Assembly (NCBI GenBank): GCA_900315205.1
Contig: OMYF01000002.1
Span: 26,981 to 90,980, forward strand
Reading direction: 5' to 3'
Length of the DNA stretch: 64,000 bases
Source: an uncultured Acidaminococcus sp.
GTDB lineage: Bacteria > Bacillota > Negativicutes > Acidaminococcales > Acidaminococcaceae
The notes under the pieces were generated by a model. That model was not told the origin of the DNA and ran no database searches. It was given only the letters and a program-made list of their open reading frames with translations. Position numbers and translations under genes: made by a program. How positions within the stretch are numbered: position 1 is the stretch's first letter; the number at the start of each line of letters is the position of its first letter. Below, piece after piece: positions 1 through 8,916 of this stretch.

Positions 1-1
1 G

Positions 2-505
2 AAAAAGGTGATTTCAGGGTTCGCTCTGTTTCCTCAGATGATCCCGAATATCGTACTCGTCATCGGCCTGATGCTCTTCTGGAACAAGATCTATGCCTTC
101 GTACCGCTCTACAACACACTTGGTTTTATGGTCCTTGTCTATTCCGTCATGTTCCTGCCTTATTCCATCCAGTATGTTTCGTCTTCTCTCATGCAGATCA
201 GCGGCAGCCTCCTGATGGCAGGCCGGGTCTGCGGCGGGAGCAGGGGCTATGTGTTCCGCCGGATCACCCTTCCCCTGGTGATGAAGGGCATCCTGGCAGG
301 CTGGATGATGACCTTCATCATCGTGTTCCGCGAACTGGTTGCTTCCAGTCTGATCGCTCCTCCGAATACTCTTACCGTCTCCACTTTCATCCTGAGTGAA
401 TTCGAACAGGGAAGTGTGTCCGTGGGCATGGCGATGGCAGTGCTCTGCGTATTGTTTACTACCGCTGTGCTGATCGGCATGAACCATCTTACGGGGAAGC
501 GCTGA
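2..505 (+). CDS. ABC transporter permease, C-terminal part (iron(III)-type)
   Basis: Partial gene: the reading frame is open from the left edge of the window, so the start lies outside. The visible 167 residues are strongly hydrophobic with several membrane segments. They contain the loop that contacts the ATPase in binding-protein-dependent permeases, with the typical pattern G-x6-F-R-R-I-T-L-P-L (AGRVCGGSRGYVFRRITLPL). The sequence after it (FRELVASSLIAPP) resembles FbpB/AfuB iron(III) permeases, so iron or a similar substrate is inferred rather than shown. The protein would be an inner-membrane channel subunit; its ATPase and binding protein are presumably further left. Ends in TGA at 503-505. 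Confidence 0.8.
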   Translation, partial: KKVISGFALFPQMIPNIVLVIGLMLFWNKIYAFVPLYNTLGFMVLVYSVMFLPYSIQYVSSSLMQISGSLLMAGRVCGGSRGYVFRRITLPLVMKGILAGWMMTFIIVFRELVASSLIAPPNTLTVSTFILSEFEQGSVSVGMAMAVLCVLFTTAVLIGMNHLTGKR

Positions 506-658
506 AGCTTCCAGATGCCTCACGGCTCAGGCGGGGGCTGCTTTGCTTTCCGGAATGACAGGCAGGAAAAGGACGCCGGGAAGGAGGTCACCGCAGCTGC
601 CCGGACAGTTTTCACTGCCCTCCGGATCCAACCGGCAGGCAGGCCCTGCGCATTTTCT

Positions 659-686
659 TGCGTGCTGCGGCCTTGTGCCCTATAAT
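659..686 (+). promoter_or_regulatory. Probable promoter of the HD-domain gene
   Basis: TTGCGT (659-664), 16 bases, then a perfect TATAAT (681-686), 29 bases before the chosen ATG. The -35 box is poor, the -10 perfect. Confidence 0.5.
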
Positions 687-714
687 GGAACCTGTCAGAA
701 AGGGCGTGATTTTT

Positions 715-1230
715 ATGGGACAGCTGGAAACAATCTGCAGGGCAGTTCTTTCTTATGATCAGGGGGATCCGAAACGGATCCATCATTTGCTGAAGGTCCA
801 TGCGTTTGCCCGGATCATCGGACTGGGGGAAGGACTGGATCCCCAAACACTTTTCCGTCTGGAAGCAGCAGCCTATCTCCATGATATCGGCATCCATCAG
901 GGAGAGATCCGTTTTGGCCGCAATGACGGGAAAATCCAGGAAGAACTGGGTCCGGAAGCGGCACGGCCCATTCTGGAAGCAGCCGGTGTCGAAGGACAGG
1001 ATCGGGAACGCATCCTGTGGCTCATCGGGCATCACCATTCCTACGCCTCCATCGACGGTCCGGATGCCCAGATCCTGGCAGAAGCGGATATGCTGGTGAA
1101 TCCTTACGAAGACGGTATGGACCGGAAACAGGATGAAGCACTGTTTAACCGGCTGTTCAGGACAAAGACCGGCCGGGAACTGTTCACCTGTCTGTATTTG
1201 AAGGAATACGATCCTTCCGCGAAAAAATAA
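715..1230 (+). CDS. HD-domain phosphohydrolase
   Basis: 171-residue soluble protein with the metal-binding pattern of HD hydrolases: an early His (RIHHLLKVH, about 21-29), the HD pair in YLHDIG (56-57), GHHHS near 104 and an Asp in EADMLVN near 122. Small HD proteins of this kind hydrolyse phosphate esters, often nucleotides; the substrate is not evident. The ATG at 715 is preferred over the in-frame upstream one because AGAAAGGG lies about 11 bases before it and a TATAAT box sits inside the longer reading. It stands alone between an ABC permease and a terminator. Confidence 0.75.
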   Translation: MGQLETICRAVLSYDQGDPKRIHHLLKVHAFARIIGLGEGLDPQTLFRLEAAAYLHDIGIHQGEIRFGRNDGKIQEELGPEAARPILEAAGVEGQDRERILWLIGHHHSYASIDGPDAQILAEADMLVNPYEDGMDRKQDEALFNRLFRTKTGRELFTCLYLKEYDPSAKK

Positions 1231-1286
1231 AGGAGCCCGGACTGGAGGCAGTCTTCCTCCAGGCTTCGGCACGGAAACGGGGACTG

Positions 1287-1330
1287 TGGAAAGTACTGGA
1301 TATTTCAGCACTTTCCATGGTCTTTTTCTT
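1287..1330 (+). terminator. Terminator after the HD-domain gene
   Basis: TGGAAAGT (1287-1294) pairs with ACTTTCCA (1310-1317), extended by three further pairs after one mismatch, and is followed by TCTTTTTCTTT. Confidence 0.7.
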
Positions 1331-1513
1331 TATGTCCCATTCCGTGAAATCAGATATTATGATGGAATATGGCGCTCAGACATATAAAATTCTTATCTCG
1401 GAAATCATCTGACAGGGCATATAATAAAAAGGACAGATCGATACAGGGTGGATCTGCCTGGAAACTGGCATCGTACCAGCATGGAAAGGATCCGGGGAAG
1501 GAGTTTTCTAAAG

Positions 1514-2638
1514 ATGAGCACAAAGCAGGCAGCAAAGGCGGTTATCCTGGGAATGATCTTTTCTCTGGGAATTTATGCGGCAGCACCGAGTGAAGCCGCT
1601 GCGAAAAAGCCGTTGGTCATTGCGGAACAGGGTTCATTTACAGTCGGCGGGACGTATAAACAGCATCCCGGCACATTTGCCCAGGAAAATTTCACATCAC
1701 CGGAAGGCCAGCGTGCCTACGGCGATTTTGCTTATGTGGAATATCAGAAACCTGTGAAGGCGAAAAGACTGCCGCTGATTTTCCAGCATGGCGGCGCCCA
1801 GTCCAAACGGACCTGGGAATCCACGCCCGATGGACGGGAAGGGTTCGGAACCCTGTTTGTCCGCTCAGGCTACAGTGTGTATCTGGTGGATCAGCCCCGG
1901 AGCGGAGAAGCGAACCTGTCCACGGAAGCCGTCACTCCGGATACGCCATGGGCGGGAAACCCGATGTATGGAGATAAGACGCTGTACCTCCTTTCCCGCG
2001 TAGGCCACTATGATGCAGAGGGCAATCCCGTTCCCAATGAGCAGTTCCCGGCAGGGGACAAGTATTATCAGGCCTTCCAGCAGTGCTGGACGATCGGCTC
2101 GGGGCCCCTGGACAATGACCTCAATGCTGACGTGCTGGCGCAGCTCGTCAACCGGCAGAAAGACGGTGCCGTGCTCGTCACACATTCCATGGGCGGTACC
2201 ATCGGCTGGCGCACGGCCATCCGTACGGACAAAGTAAGGGGCATCATTGCCTATGAACCGGGAGGAACACCGTTCGTATTTCCGGAAACAGAAATGCCGA
2301 AAGTGACGGAAGCACGTTTCAAAGCTCTGTCCGCATCGGCTGTCGGCGTACCGATGGAAGATTTCCTGAAGCTCACGAAAATACCGGTCGTCCTCTATTA
2401 CGGCGACCATATCAAACTTGGCTCCGACAATGTCGGCGAGGACAAGTGGGGTACGGAATTTGCCATGGCTCAGCAGTTCGTGGCTGCCATCAACCGTCAT
2501 GGCGGCGATGCCACGCTGGTCCATCTTCCGGATATCGGCATCCGGGGCAATTCCCACTTCCTCATGCAGGAAAAGAACAATCAGCAGATCCAGCAGCTGG
2601 CCCTCTCCTGGCTCCATGAAAAAGGGCTGGATAAATAA
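1514..2638 (+). CDS. Secreted alpha/beta-hydrolase (esterase-like)
   Basis: 374 residues. The first ~30 (MSTKQAAKAVILGMIFSLG, then AAAPSEAAA) form a signal peptide with an A-x-A-like cleavage region, so the enzyme is exported. The nucleophile elbow G/H-x-S-x-G is seen as HSMGG with Ser about 225. An acidic residue in YYGDHI and a His in RGNSHFLM are likely to complete the triad. An early HGG (IFQHGGAQ) would form the oxyanion hole. It matches the general alpha/beta-hydrolase fold of secreted esterases/lipases; substrate unknown. The start is set by AAGGAG at 1498-1503, ten bases before ATG; an in-frame upstream ATG lacks a site. The gene has its own terminator. Confidence 0.8.
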   Translation: MSTKQAAKAVILGMIFSLGIYAAAPSEAAAKKPLVIAEQGSFTVGGTYKQHPGTFAQENFTSPEGQRAYGDFAYVEYQKPVKAKRLPLIFQHGGAQSKRTWESTPDGREGFGTLFVRSGYSVYLVDQPRSGEANLSTEAVTPDTPWAGNPMYGDKTLYLLSRVGHYDAEGNPVPNEQFPAGDKYYQAFQQCWTIGSGPLDNDLNADVLAQLVNRQKDGAVLVTHSMGGTIGWRTAIRTDKVRGIIAYEPGGTPFVFPETEMPKVTEARFKALSASAVGVPMEDFLKLTKIPVVLYYGDHIKLGSDNVGEDKWGTEFAMAQQFVAAINRHGGDATLVHLPDIGIRGNSHFLMQEKNNQQIQQLALSWLHEKGLDK

Positions 2639-2676
2639 AAGATCATTTCGAGACTGGTGGGCATAACAGAATCCGA

Positions 2677-2710
2677 GGCTGTCACTTCAGGGTGGCGGCC
2701 ACGATTTTTT
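2677..2710 (+). terminator. Terminator after the alpha/beta-hydrolase
   Basis: GGCTGTCAC (2677-2685) pairs with GTGGCGGCC (2692-2700), nine pairs with two G-U, followed by T6 at 2705-2710. Confidence 0.7.
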
Positions 2711-2883
2711 ACTGTCTGCCGGGAATTTCCCTAAAATATGGAAAAAGGACGGGGACACTCCTGACGGCGCCTGCAGGGTCCGGAACTGTTTTTGGAATGG
2801 ACACAAAGGGGATCCATGGCGTATCATAGTAAAAAGACAGGCTGTGCCAGGGCGCAGCAAAATAAAAGGCAGGTATCATTTTT

Positions 2884-4227
2884 ATGGTCCATACGACGAC
2901 GAAAGATATGACAAGCGGCAGCATCCCCAGACTTCTCCTGGAGTTTGCTCTGCCCCTGATGATCGGCAACATCTTTCAGATGCTTTATAATACAGTCGAT
3001 TCCATAGTAGTGGGAAATTTTGTCGGGACCGAGGCACTGGCAGCGGTCAGCGCCACGACGATGGTCACCAATATGTCAGTTTTCTTCTTTAACGGTTTTT
3101 CAATCGGGGCCACGGTCATCATCGGCAAATATTTTGGCGCTAGGGATCACCGCACGCTCCATCGGGCCGTGGAAACCACGATGGCAGCGACTTTTATCCT
3201 GTGCCTGTTCTTTACGGTCTTTTTCCTGAGTGCCAATCACTTCATGCTCCGTTTCATGAAAACGCCTGCGGATGTATTCGATCAGGCTTCGCTTTATCTC
3301 CAGATCTATTTTGCCGGTGTATCGGGTCTCCTGCTCTACAATATGGGCAGCGGCATCCTCCGGGCCGTGGGCGATACGAAACGGCCGCTGTATTTCCTGG
3401 CCCTTACGAGCATCCTCAATATCATCCTGGATCTGCTCTTTGTCCTTGTGTTCCATATGGGCATTGCCGGAGTCGCCTATGCCACGGTCTTTGCCCAGTT
3501 CATCTCCGCCTTTGCCACTATGGCTGTCCTGATGAGGACCCGGGACATATACCATTTCTCCTTCAGGGATCTGTGCCTTGACCATGCTCTGATGAAGGAG
3601 ATCTTCCGTGTGGGGTTTCCGGCTGCTGTCCAGAGCGTGATCACCGCTTTTTCCAATATCTTTGTCCAGTCCTACATTAATTTTTTTGGTGCCACGGTCA
3701 TGGCAGGGTGGGGCTGTTACAATAAGATCGATCAGTTCGTCATGCTGCCGGTGCAGTCCATGGCGATGGCTTCGACGACCTTTGTAGCCCAGAACGTGGG
3801 CGCGAGGCAAAACAAACGGGCTGATGACGGCACCGTTTCCTCCATTGTCCTGAGCCTCATGATTACCGGGGCCATTACCGTATTCCTTGTGATATTTGCG
3901 GACGCGGCCCTGCGCCTCTTCACATCGGATGACGGCGTCATTGTATCCGGTGTCAGTTTTATCCGGGTCAACCTGTTCTTCATGCTGTTTAACTGTGTCA
4001 ATCAGGTCCTCGCCGGAGCCCTTCGGGGCCGGGGCGATTCGGTGGGTCCCATGGCCATCATGCTGTTTTCATTCGTCTTCCTGCGTCAGGTCTATCTGTT
4101 CATCATGACCCGCTTCATCAGCAATACCCCGCTGACCGTGGGATTTGGCTATCCCGTCGGGTGGATGATCTGCTGTGTGCTGGAAGTTTCCTACTTTTAT
4201 CTGTTCTGGAAGCACAGATCCAGATGA
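2884..4227 (+). CDS. MATE family multidrug/Na+ antiporter
   Basis: 447 residues with about twelve hydrophobic helices in two related halves, the size and layout of MATE exporters (NorM/DinF relatives). Typical early motif: PLMIGNIFQMLYNTVDSIVV, where the family has P-x2-x-G-x5-L-Y-x3-D-x2-x-V/G. A second-half counterpart begins near residue 240 (VGFPAAVQSV). The family uses Na+ or H+ gradients to expel cationic drugs or metabolites. Substrate cannot be told from sequence. Monocistronic in appearance; the next gene starts 77 bases later with no clear promoter, so cotranscription is possible. Confidence 0.85.
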   Translation: MVHTTTKDMTSGSIPRLLLEFALPLMIGNIFQMLYNTVDSIVVGNFVGTEALAAVSATTMVTNMSVFFFNGFSIGATVIIGKYFGARDHRTLHRAVETTMAATFILCLFFTVFFLSANHFMLRFMKTPADVFDQASLYLQIYFAGVSGLLLYNMGSGILRAVGDTKRPLYFLALTSILNIILDLLFVLVFHMGIAGVAYATVFAQFISAFATMAVLMRTRDIYHFSFRDLCLDHALMKEIFRVGFPAAVQSVITAFSNIFVQSYINFFGATVMAGWGCYNKIDQFVMLPVQSMAMASTTFVAQNVGARQNKRADDGTVSSIVLSLMITGAITVFLVIFADAALRLFTSDDGVIVSGVSFIRVNLFFMLFNCVNQVLAGALRGRGDSVGPMAIMLFSFVFLRQVYLFIMTRFISNTPLTVGFGYPVGWMICCVLEVSYFYLFWKHRSR

Positions 4228-4304
4228 GGGATGCAAGGAAACCGGGAAAAACGCGGCAGTTTAGCAGCAGAACAATATAAAAGGATATTTAAAAGAAAGT
4301 GGGA

Positions 4305-5501
4305 ATGGATATGGAAAATGCAAAAACATCACTTCTCGATAATGGAACGCTGTGGTTTGGCGCCGGTGTCTCGATTGCAGAAATACTGGCCGGCACCCTG
4401 CTGGCCCCGCTGGGAATGACCAGAGCCATCGAAGCGATCCTGCTGGGACATCTGCTGGGCGGCATTTTGTTCTATCTGGTCGGGCTGATCAGTGCCCGAA
4501 CGGGCCGCACCGCCATGGAAGCAGTAAAAATGGCATTCGGACATAAAGGCGGACTGTTCTTTGCCGCGCTGAATGTCATCCAGCTGATCGGGTGGACGGC
4601 CATCATGATTTATGATGGAGCTCTTTCATCGGAGGCGCTGCTGGGCGGGTCCCACACCCTTGCCTGCTTTCTGATCGGCGGCCTGATTGTGCTGTGGATC
4701 GCACTGGGCGCGGGCGGTCTTTCCAAAGTCAACCGGATCGCCGTGACAGCTCTGTTTGTCCTGACGCTGGTGCTTTCGGCAATCGTCTTCCGGGGAGGTG
4801 CGCATCCGCAGGCAGCTGCAGAGACCCTTTCTTTTGGAGCGGCTCTGGAAATCGCCATCTCCATGCCCCTTTCCTGGCTTCCTGTGGTGGGGGATTATAC
4901 CTGCCACGCTGCGGATGGCAAAAAGGCTACTCTGGTTTCCACGATTTCCTATAACCTCGTGAGCTGCTGGATGTTCGTGATTGGAATGGGTGCTGCCCTG
5001 TTTGCAGGCAGTTCCGAAGTGGGAACCATTATGCTGAAAGCCGGGCTGGGGGCTGCAGGTCTTTTCATCATCGTCTTCTCCACTGTTACGACGACATTTC
5101 TGGATGCACTCTCCGCCGGGATTTCCCTGACTGCCATCAAGGGCGTCGGGAAGGAAAAACAGTTTGCCATCCTCACTGCAGTAATCGGGACAGCTGCAGC
5201 AGTCTGTTATCCCATGGACAATATCACGGAATTCCTGTACTTTATCGGCTCCGTATTCGCTCCCATGGCCGGTGTCCTGATCGGCTGTGTGCTGATCGGG
5301 AAGCGGGATTTCTATCAGGAAGCCTGCTCCTGGCGGAATATCCTTGTCTGGACCGCCGGTTTCATAGGCTATCGTTACCTGATGACGCTCGATATCCCGG
5401 TGGGATGCACACTTCCTGACGTGGTACTGGTCATGCTCGCTGCCGCTCTGGTGCAGAAAAGAAATGGCCGCGGGCAGCAGCTGGAAAAAATAAATGGCTG
5501 A
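4305..5501 (+). CDS. cytX: CytX/CodB-like permease (putative hydroxymethylpyrimidine transporter)
   Basis: 398 residues, twelve hydrophobic segments, NCS1 cytosine-permease fold. The N-terminus (LDNGTLWFGAGVSIAEILAG) matches the CytX subgroup, which is proposed to import the thiamine pyrimidine precursor HMP. CytX genes are usually near thiamine genes or behind a TPP riboswitch. Neither is visible here: the 77-base gap to the MATE gene has no THI-box-like sequence, so the HMP assignment is by family only. Start choice among GTG 4299, ATG 4305 and ATG 4311 is uncertain because the binding site (AAAGTGGGA) is weak. Confidence 0.7.
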   Translation: MDMENAKTSLLDNGTLWFGAGVSIAEILAGTLLAPLGMTRAIEAILLGHLLGGILFYLVGLISARTGRTAMEAVKMAFGHKGGLFFAALNVIQLIGWTAIMIYDGALSSEALLGGSHTLACFLIGGLIVLWIALGAGGLSKVNRIAVTALFVLTLVLSAIVFRGGAHPQAAAETLSFGAALEIAISMPLSWLPVVGDYTCHAADGKKATLVSTISYNLVSCWMFVIGMGAALFAGSSEVGTIMLKAGLGAAGLFIIVFSTVTTTFLDALSAGISLTAIKGVGKEKQFAILTAVIGTAAAVCYPMDNITEFLYFIGSVFAPMAGVLIGCVLIGKRDFYQEACSWRNILVWTAGFIGYRYLMTLDIPVGCTLPDVVLVMLAAALVQKRNGRGQQLEKING

Positions 5502-5803
5502 CCGAGCTGAAACAGCGGAGGACCGGCGGGCAGGGAGAGGAAGCGGCTGGATATCTGTCAGAAAAGACAGGGGCTGTGAAGCTGTGATGCATTGCTGCGA
5601 TGCTGCTGTATGGCTGGCAGCGATGCGGATTTCCTTTCGCTGCCGTGGAATCCGTCCTTTCAGCCGGGCTGCCACAGAGGCCATGGCCTGCAGGCGTCAG
5701 AGAAGGATCTTCTTATTGGTTTTTGGGGGTTGGAAAATGGCAGACTGTGCTCTTTTAAAGCAGCTTGCGGCAAGGAGTAGTTCCCGTGTAGGGGGAAAAG
5801 ATA
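5502..5803. other. Gap without a recognisable gene
   Basis: Convergent gap after the CytX-like gene. An open frame of 141 codons overlaps it but has no binding site, odd composition and no recognisable domain, so I do not call it. Nothing else seen before the hairpin at 5804. Confidence 0.5.
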
Positions 5804-5857
5804 ACAAAACACTTTCTCTTCGGGTACCATCAGGGCCCCGGAAAGAAAGTGTTTTGT
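5804..5857. terminator. Long hairpin between convergent genes, probable bidirectional terminator
   Basis: ACAAAACACTTTCT (5804-5817) and AGAAAGTGTTTTGT (5844-5857) pair perfectly over 14 bases. The 26-base loop can extend the stem through TTCGGG/CCCGGA. A-rich on one side and TTTTGTTTTT on the other, so it could end transcription in both directions. Confidence 0.65.
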
Positions 5858-5944
5858 TTTTAGCCTATATCAGTTGCTGCATTCTGTGCCGTTACCCGTT
5901 TCGTACCGGGACGGCATGAAAGGAGAGGAGAAGGAAGAGACTCG

Positions 5945-7363
5945 TTACTGATTGACTCCCACCGCTGTTTCCTTGGCAATCGCTTTATTCGAAACCAGGC
6001 TGATGCCGCAGAAGGTAAGGCTGCATACGATCCATTCCGCGTAGATCACGTGGGGCAGGATACGCACGGCGGGCACGAACATCCAGGCCACCAGGACGAT
6101 GATCGAGGCCATGATGGTATAGAAGGCAGCCTGACGGGCGCAGTATTTCGGAGCATACATGGTCATCAGGACGATCACTGCGAAGGCGGTCATCAGGGAA
6201 AGACCGGCCATCAGCGTGGAGATGATGCCGCTGATCGTCAGAGCGAAGCCCAGTGTGAGCAGCCCCAGCAGAAGGACGGCTGTACGGGTCACTTTCATAT
6301 ATTTTTTATCGGATATTTCCGGTTCGATGAACCGTTTATGGATATCGTGGGAGTACAGCGTCGCGGCCGAAAGGAGCAGGTTGCAGGCCGTGCTGACGTC
6401 AGCTGCCCACAGGGAAGCAAGGGTAATGCCGGCAATCCATGGATTGAGGGACATGATCAGCTGCGGCAGTGCCTGGGTCGGGGCGATGGACGGATACAAT
6501 TCCGCCGCGATCACGCCGAGCAGTGCGGAAATGAAGCCGACGGGAAGCATGACGAAACCGCCGATGATGAAGCCTTTGCGGGCGGTTTTCACATCTTTGG
6601 CGCCCAGGGTGATCTGGATGATCGCCTGCAGGGACAGGTTCACCGTAACGAGGACGGCAATCCAGGTGATGATGGTCATGGGACCCACGCCGCTGATGAA
6701 ATCAAGCGAAGTAAGGGAAGGTGCCTTGATGGCGACAACGTCGATGCCGCCGACCATCGCAAGGATCAGGAACGCTGCCACGGTGATCCCGATGTACTGC
6801 AGCGTCACGTTCAGGATGTTAGACTGGCTGGCCGACCACATTCCGCCGATCAGAGTGATGCCGATGAATACGACCGCACTGGTCAGCATCCCCGTGAAGG
6901 GTGTGAAGATCTGCGGCAGCAGGGACGCCAGGATTGCACCGCCGGCTACATACTGCATGCTCATGATGACGAGCTGCACGAGGACCTGGCAGGCAATGCC
7001 GGCCACCATGCTGCGGCGGTCATAATAGCGCTCCAGCAGTTCCGGGACTGTCGTGATGTTCAGACGGCGGTATTTTTTGGCAACCGTCAGTCCCATGACG
7101 ATGGCGCCGATACCCCAGGCTGCTGTATACCAGCCAGCGGAGAGACCGACCTTATAAGCCTGTTCTGCCACGCCGATTGTGGACGCGCCGCCGACGGCGA
7201 GGCCGACGATGGATACCATGATGAGCGGGGTCGTCAGTTTACGCCCTGCCAGTACGTATTCCTCGGCTGATGCAGCGGCCCGTCGTTTGACATACCAGCT
7301 GATGCCGAAGAGCACCCCGATATACGCCACAATGATGATGATCTGGATTGATGCTGTTCCCAT
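5945..7363 (-). CDS. Sodium:solute symporter (SSS family)
   Basis: 472 residues with about 13 hydrophobic helices. The N-terminal pattern (EEYVLAGRKL and later a Gly/Ser-rich helix GLAVGGASTIGVAEQAY) is that of SSS transporters such as PanF/PutP relatives, which couple Na+ entry to uptake of an organic solute. Start set by GAGAGGAGA just upstream. The gene sits behind a long leader with T-box sequences (7404-7714), so its expression is expected to rise when a particular tRNA is uncharged. The substrate is therefore probably an amino acid or a precursor, an inference from regulation only. Confidence 0.85.
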   Translation of the reverse strand: MGTASIQIIIIVAYIGVLFGISWYVKRRAAASAEEYVLAGRKLTTPLIMVSIVGLAVGGASTIGVAEQAYKVGLSAGWYTAAWGIGAIVMGLTVAKKYRRLNITTVPELLERYYDRRSMVAGIACQVLVQLVIMSMQYVAGGAILASLLPQIFTPFTGMLTSAVVFIGITLIGGMWSASQSNILNVTLQYIGITVAAFLILAMVGGIDVVAIKAPSLTSLDFISGVGPMTIITWIAVLVTVNLSLQAIIQITLGAKDVKTARKGFIIGGFVMLPVGFISALLGVIAAELYPSIAPTQALPQLIMSLNPWIAGITLASLWAADVSTACNLLLSAATLYSHDIHKRFIEPEISDKKYMKVTRTAVLLLGLLTLGFALTISGIISTLMAGLSLMTAFAVIVLMTMYAPKYCARQAAFYTIMASIIVLVAWMFVPAVRILPHVIYAEWIVCSLTFCGISLVSNKAIAKETAVGVNQ

Positions 7364-7403
7364 GATTGAAATCTCCTCTCTGAATGCAGATATTTCCCGA
7401 AAT

Positions 7404-7714
7404 AAAAAAAGCCGCCCCTCAAAGGGACGGCTTTGGCCGCGGTACCACCCAATTTATCGAAATAAGAATAAAAAAAGGGCGGTACACAAGGGACGGATCA
7501 TTCCGCGGTACCACCCTACTTATCTTGAATCGATCAACTCATGGCCGGATAACGGCAGCCAGTCCGGTACAGCCTACTCTTCGTTCAGCCATACAGTTCG
7601 GGAATGAACTTCGTGCCATCCTGCCTGTCTCCTCACACCGCCCGGGGACTCTCTGAAAGGCTCGACCGCATTACTTTATTCCGTCATTACTGTTTTCGGG
7701 AAATTCTGTTGTTA
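7404..7714 (-). promoter_or_regulatory. T-box leader with two successive T-box/terminator modules
   Basis: On the minus strand the leader carries the GA motif AGAGAG, a GGUGUGAG segment, the linker AGUAGG and a stem III region. It then has the T-box core GGGTGGTACCGCGG twice: at 7503-7516 and again at 7437-7450. The second copy is followed by a canonical T-box terminator (AAAGCCGTCCCT pairing with AGGGGCGGCTTT, then T7, 7404-7434). The first copy is followed by its own hairpin (GGGTGGTAC with GTACCGCCC) and T7 (7470-7516). Only 52 bases separate the cores, so there is no room for a second stem I. The specifier triplet is not resolved; candidates in the internal loop (GAACUGUAUGG) are CUG, UGU, GUA and UAU. 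Confidence 0.85.
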
Positions 7715-7720
7715 CTCCAC

Positions 7721-7748
7721 ATTCTACAGGAAAATACGGTAAAGTCAA
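7721..7748 (-). promoter_or_regulatory. Promoter of the T-box leader
   Basis: Reading the minus strand: TTGACT, 16 bases, TAGAAT. Start expected near 7714. Confidence 0.7.
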
Positions 7749-7904
7749 GAGAATTTTTAGAATTTTGTCAATCCATTGTAAGGGGGAAAGACATGGATTA
7801 CGGAGACACGGACAGAAAGCGGCGTAAGCGGAGGCCCTGATGCCGAAGTGATGGTACTGCAGGCGGCCGGAATCTCTGGCGGAAAGAACCTGTTTCCTTT
7901 CGCA

Positions 7905-8735
7905 TCACCATTCCATGCGGCAGATCCTCATCCGGAACAGCCAGTCGGACAGGGCAGCTGCCTTGCGCAGAAGAAACGGGATGCTTTCCTCTTCCAGATT
8001 TACGTACCCGGTCAGGAAGTTCCGTACGGACAGGCTGCCATTTTTTCCTTTCCCAAAGTCCCGGAGAGGGCAGTCGCTGTAAAAGACTCCATCCACACCG
8101 GGGATCCCCATATTTTTCAATGTGTGCTTCATTAACACCCGGATGCCCAGTTTGCCAACTGTATCGAAGACAAGGCAGCCGTGGGGAAAGGAATCCTTCA
8201 GCTTTTGGATCAGCTGCCTGACTTCTTCTTCTCTGAAATACATGAAAACCCCGGAAGCAAAGAGAAAAATGCCGCCGGATGCATCGATGCGTTCCATCCA
8301 GGCATCCTTCGTCAAATCGGAAGCGATATTGATTTCGTTCCTGCGGGGCGGGAGCAGCTCATTCCGTATGGCTATGACGCTGTCCAGATCAATATTGTAC
8401 AGTTTCAGGACAACCTGTTTGCTCAAAAGCGGTGTCCGGTCCAGTCCGCATCCCATATTCACGATCACGGCATCGGGGTGCCCAGAAAGATACTGCTCCA
8501 TCTCGCAGAGGATATCGCGGCTGCGCAGGATGCCTTCCAGGGCACCGAATTTCCAGAGGAAGGAGTCCCTGTGCTGCTCCAGCCTGGAAAAATCGCAATC
8601 CAGACGGCTGATGAGCCCGGCAGCGCAGGGATCCCGGAGGACATGCGGAAACAGTTCGCAGCCCCGCTTCCTGGCATAAAGAGGGACGATCAGTGTTTCC
8701 TGTACGGTATTGTTCTCAATGGATATTTTCCGCAT
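7905..8735 (-). CDS. SAM-dependent methyltransferase, leucine carboxyl methyltransferase family
   Basis: 276 residues. The SAM-binding glycine motif is visible as VIVNMGCGLDRT near residue 91, followed by LYNIDLDSV with the acidic ribose-binding residues. The layout resembles the LCM/PPM-TcmP group of O-methyltransferases; the substrate is unknown. Start at MRKISIENN is set by AAGGAGGC just upstream; a longer in-frame reading begins with an implausible basic stretch. It is transcribed divergently from the flavin-oxidoreductase-like gene at 8936, and two inverted repeats with TTAGTT/AACTAA half-sites lie between them. Confidence 0.75.
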   Translation of the reverse strand: MRKISIENNTVQETLIVPLYARKRGCELFPHVLRDPCAAGLISRLDCDFSRLEQHRDSFLWKFGALEGILRSRDILCEMEQYLSGHPDAVIVNMGCGLDRTPLLSKQVVLKLYNIDLDSVIAIRNELLPPRRNEINIASDLTKDAWMERIDASGGIFLFASGVFMYFREEEVRQLIQKLKDSFPHGCLVFDTVGKLGIRVLMKHTLKNMGIPGVDGVFYSDCPLRDFGKGKNGSLSVRNFLTGYVNLEEESIPFLLRKAAALSDWLFRMRICRMEW

Positions 8736-8810
8736 TTGCTTTGCGCCTCCTTGCCGGCAGCCGGGAATCCATGGGACCGGATATCTTATCCTTATTGTAC
8801 TGGAAAGAAT

Positions 8811-8826
8811 TAGTTTAAGCAAACTA
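8811..8826. promoter_or_regulatory. Inverted repeat, candidate operator 1
   Basis: TAGTTT-AAGC-AAACTA, perfect six-base arms, in the divergent intergenic region about 75 bases before the methyltransferase start. Confidence 0.4.
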
Positions 8827-8902
8827 TATGCGGTAATGCTTTTGATTTTGACGCAATAAAAAGGAATCTTGCAGAAATCGGGTACTTTTGATACTATGAT
8901 AG

Positions 8903-8916
8903 TTAGTTAAAACTAA
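8903..8916. promoter_or_regulatory. Inverted repeat, candidate operator 2
   Basis: TTAGTT-AA-AACTAA, perfect six-base arms, immediately after a TATGAT -10-like box (8895-8900) and before the AAGGAGG site of the gene at 8936. Half-site matches operator 1. Confidence 0.45.

Noticed and set aside
5494..5919. 141-codon open frame after the CytX-like gene
   Set aside because: Overlaps the upstream stop, no binding site, Arg/Cys-rich noise, and runs through the terminator hairpin.
7604..7840. Plus-strand open frame over the T-box leader
   Set aside because: Lies antisense to a well-supported RNA leader and has no site or family.
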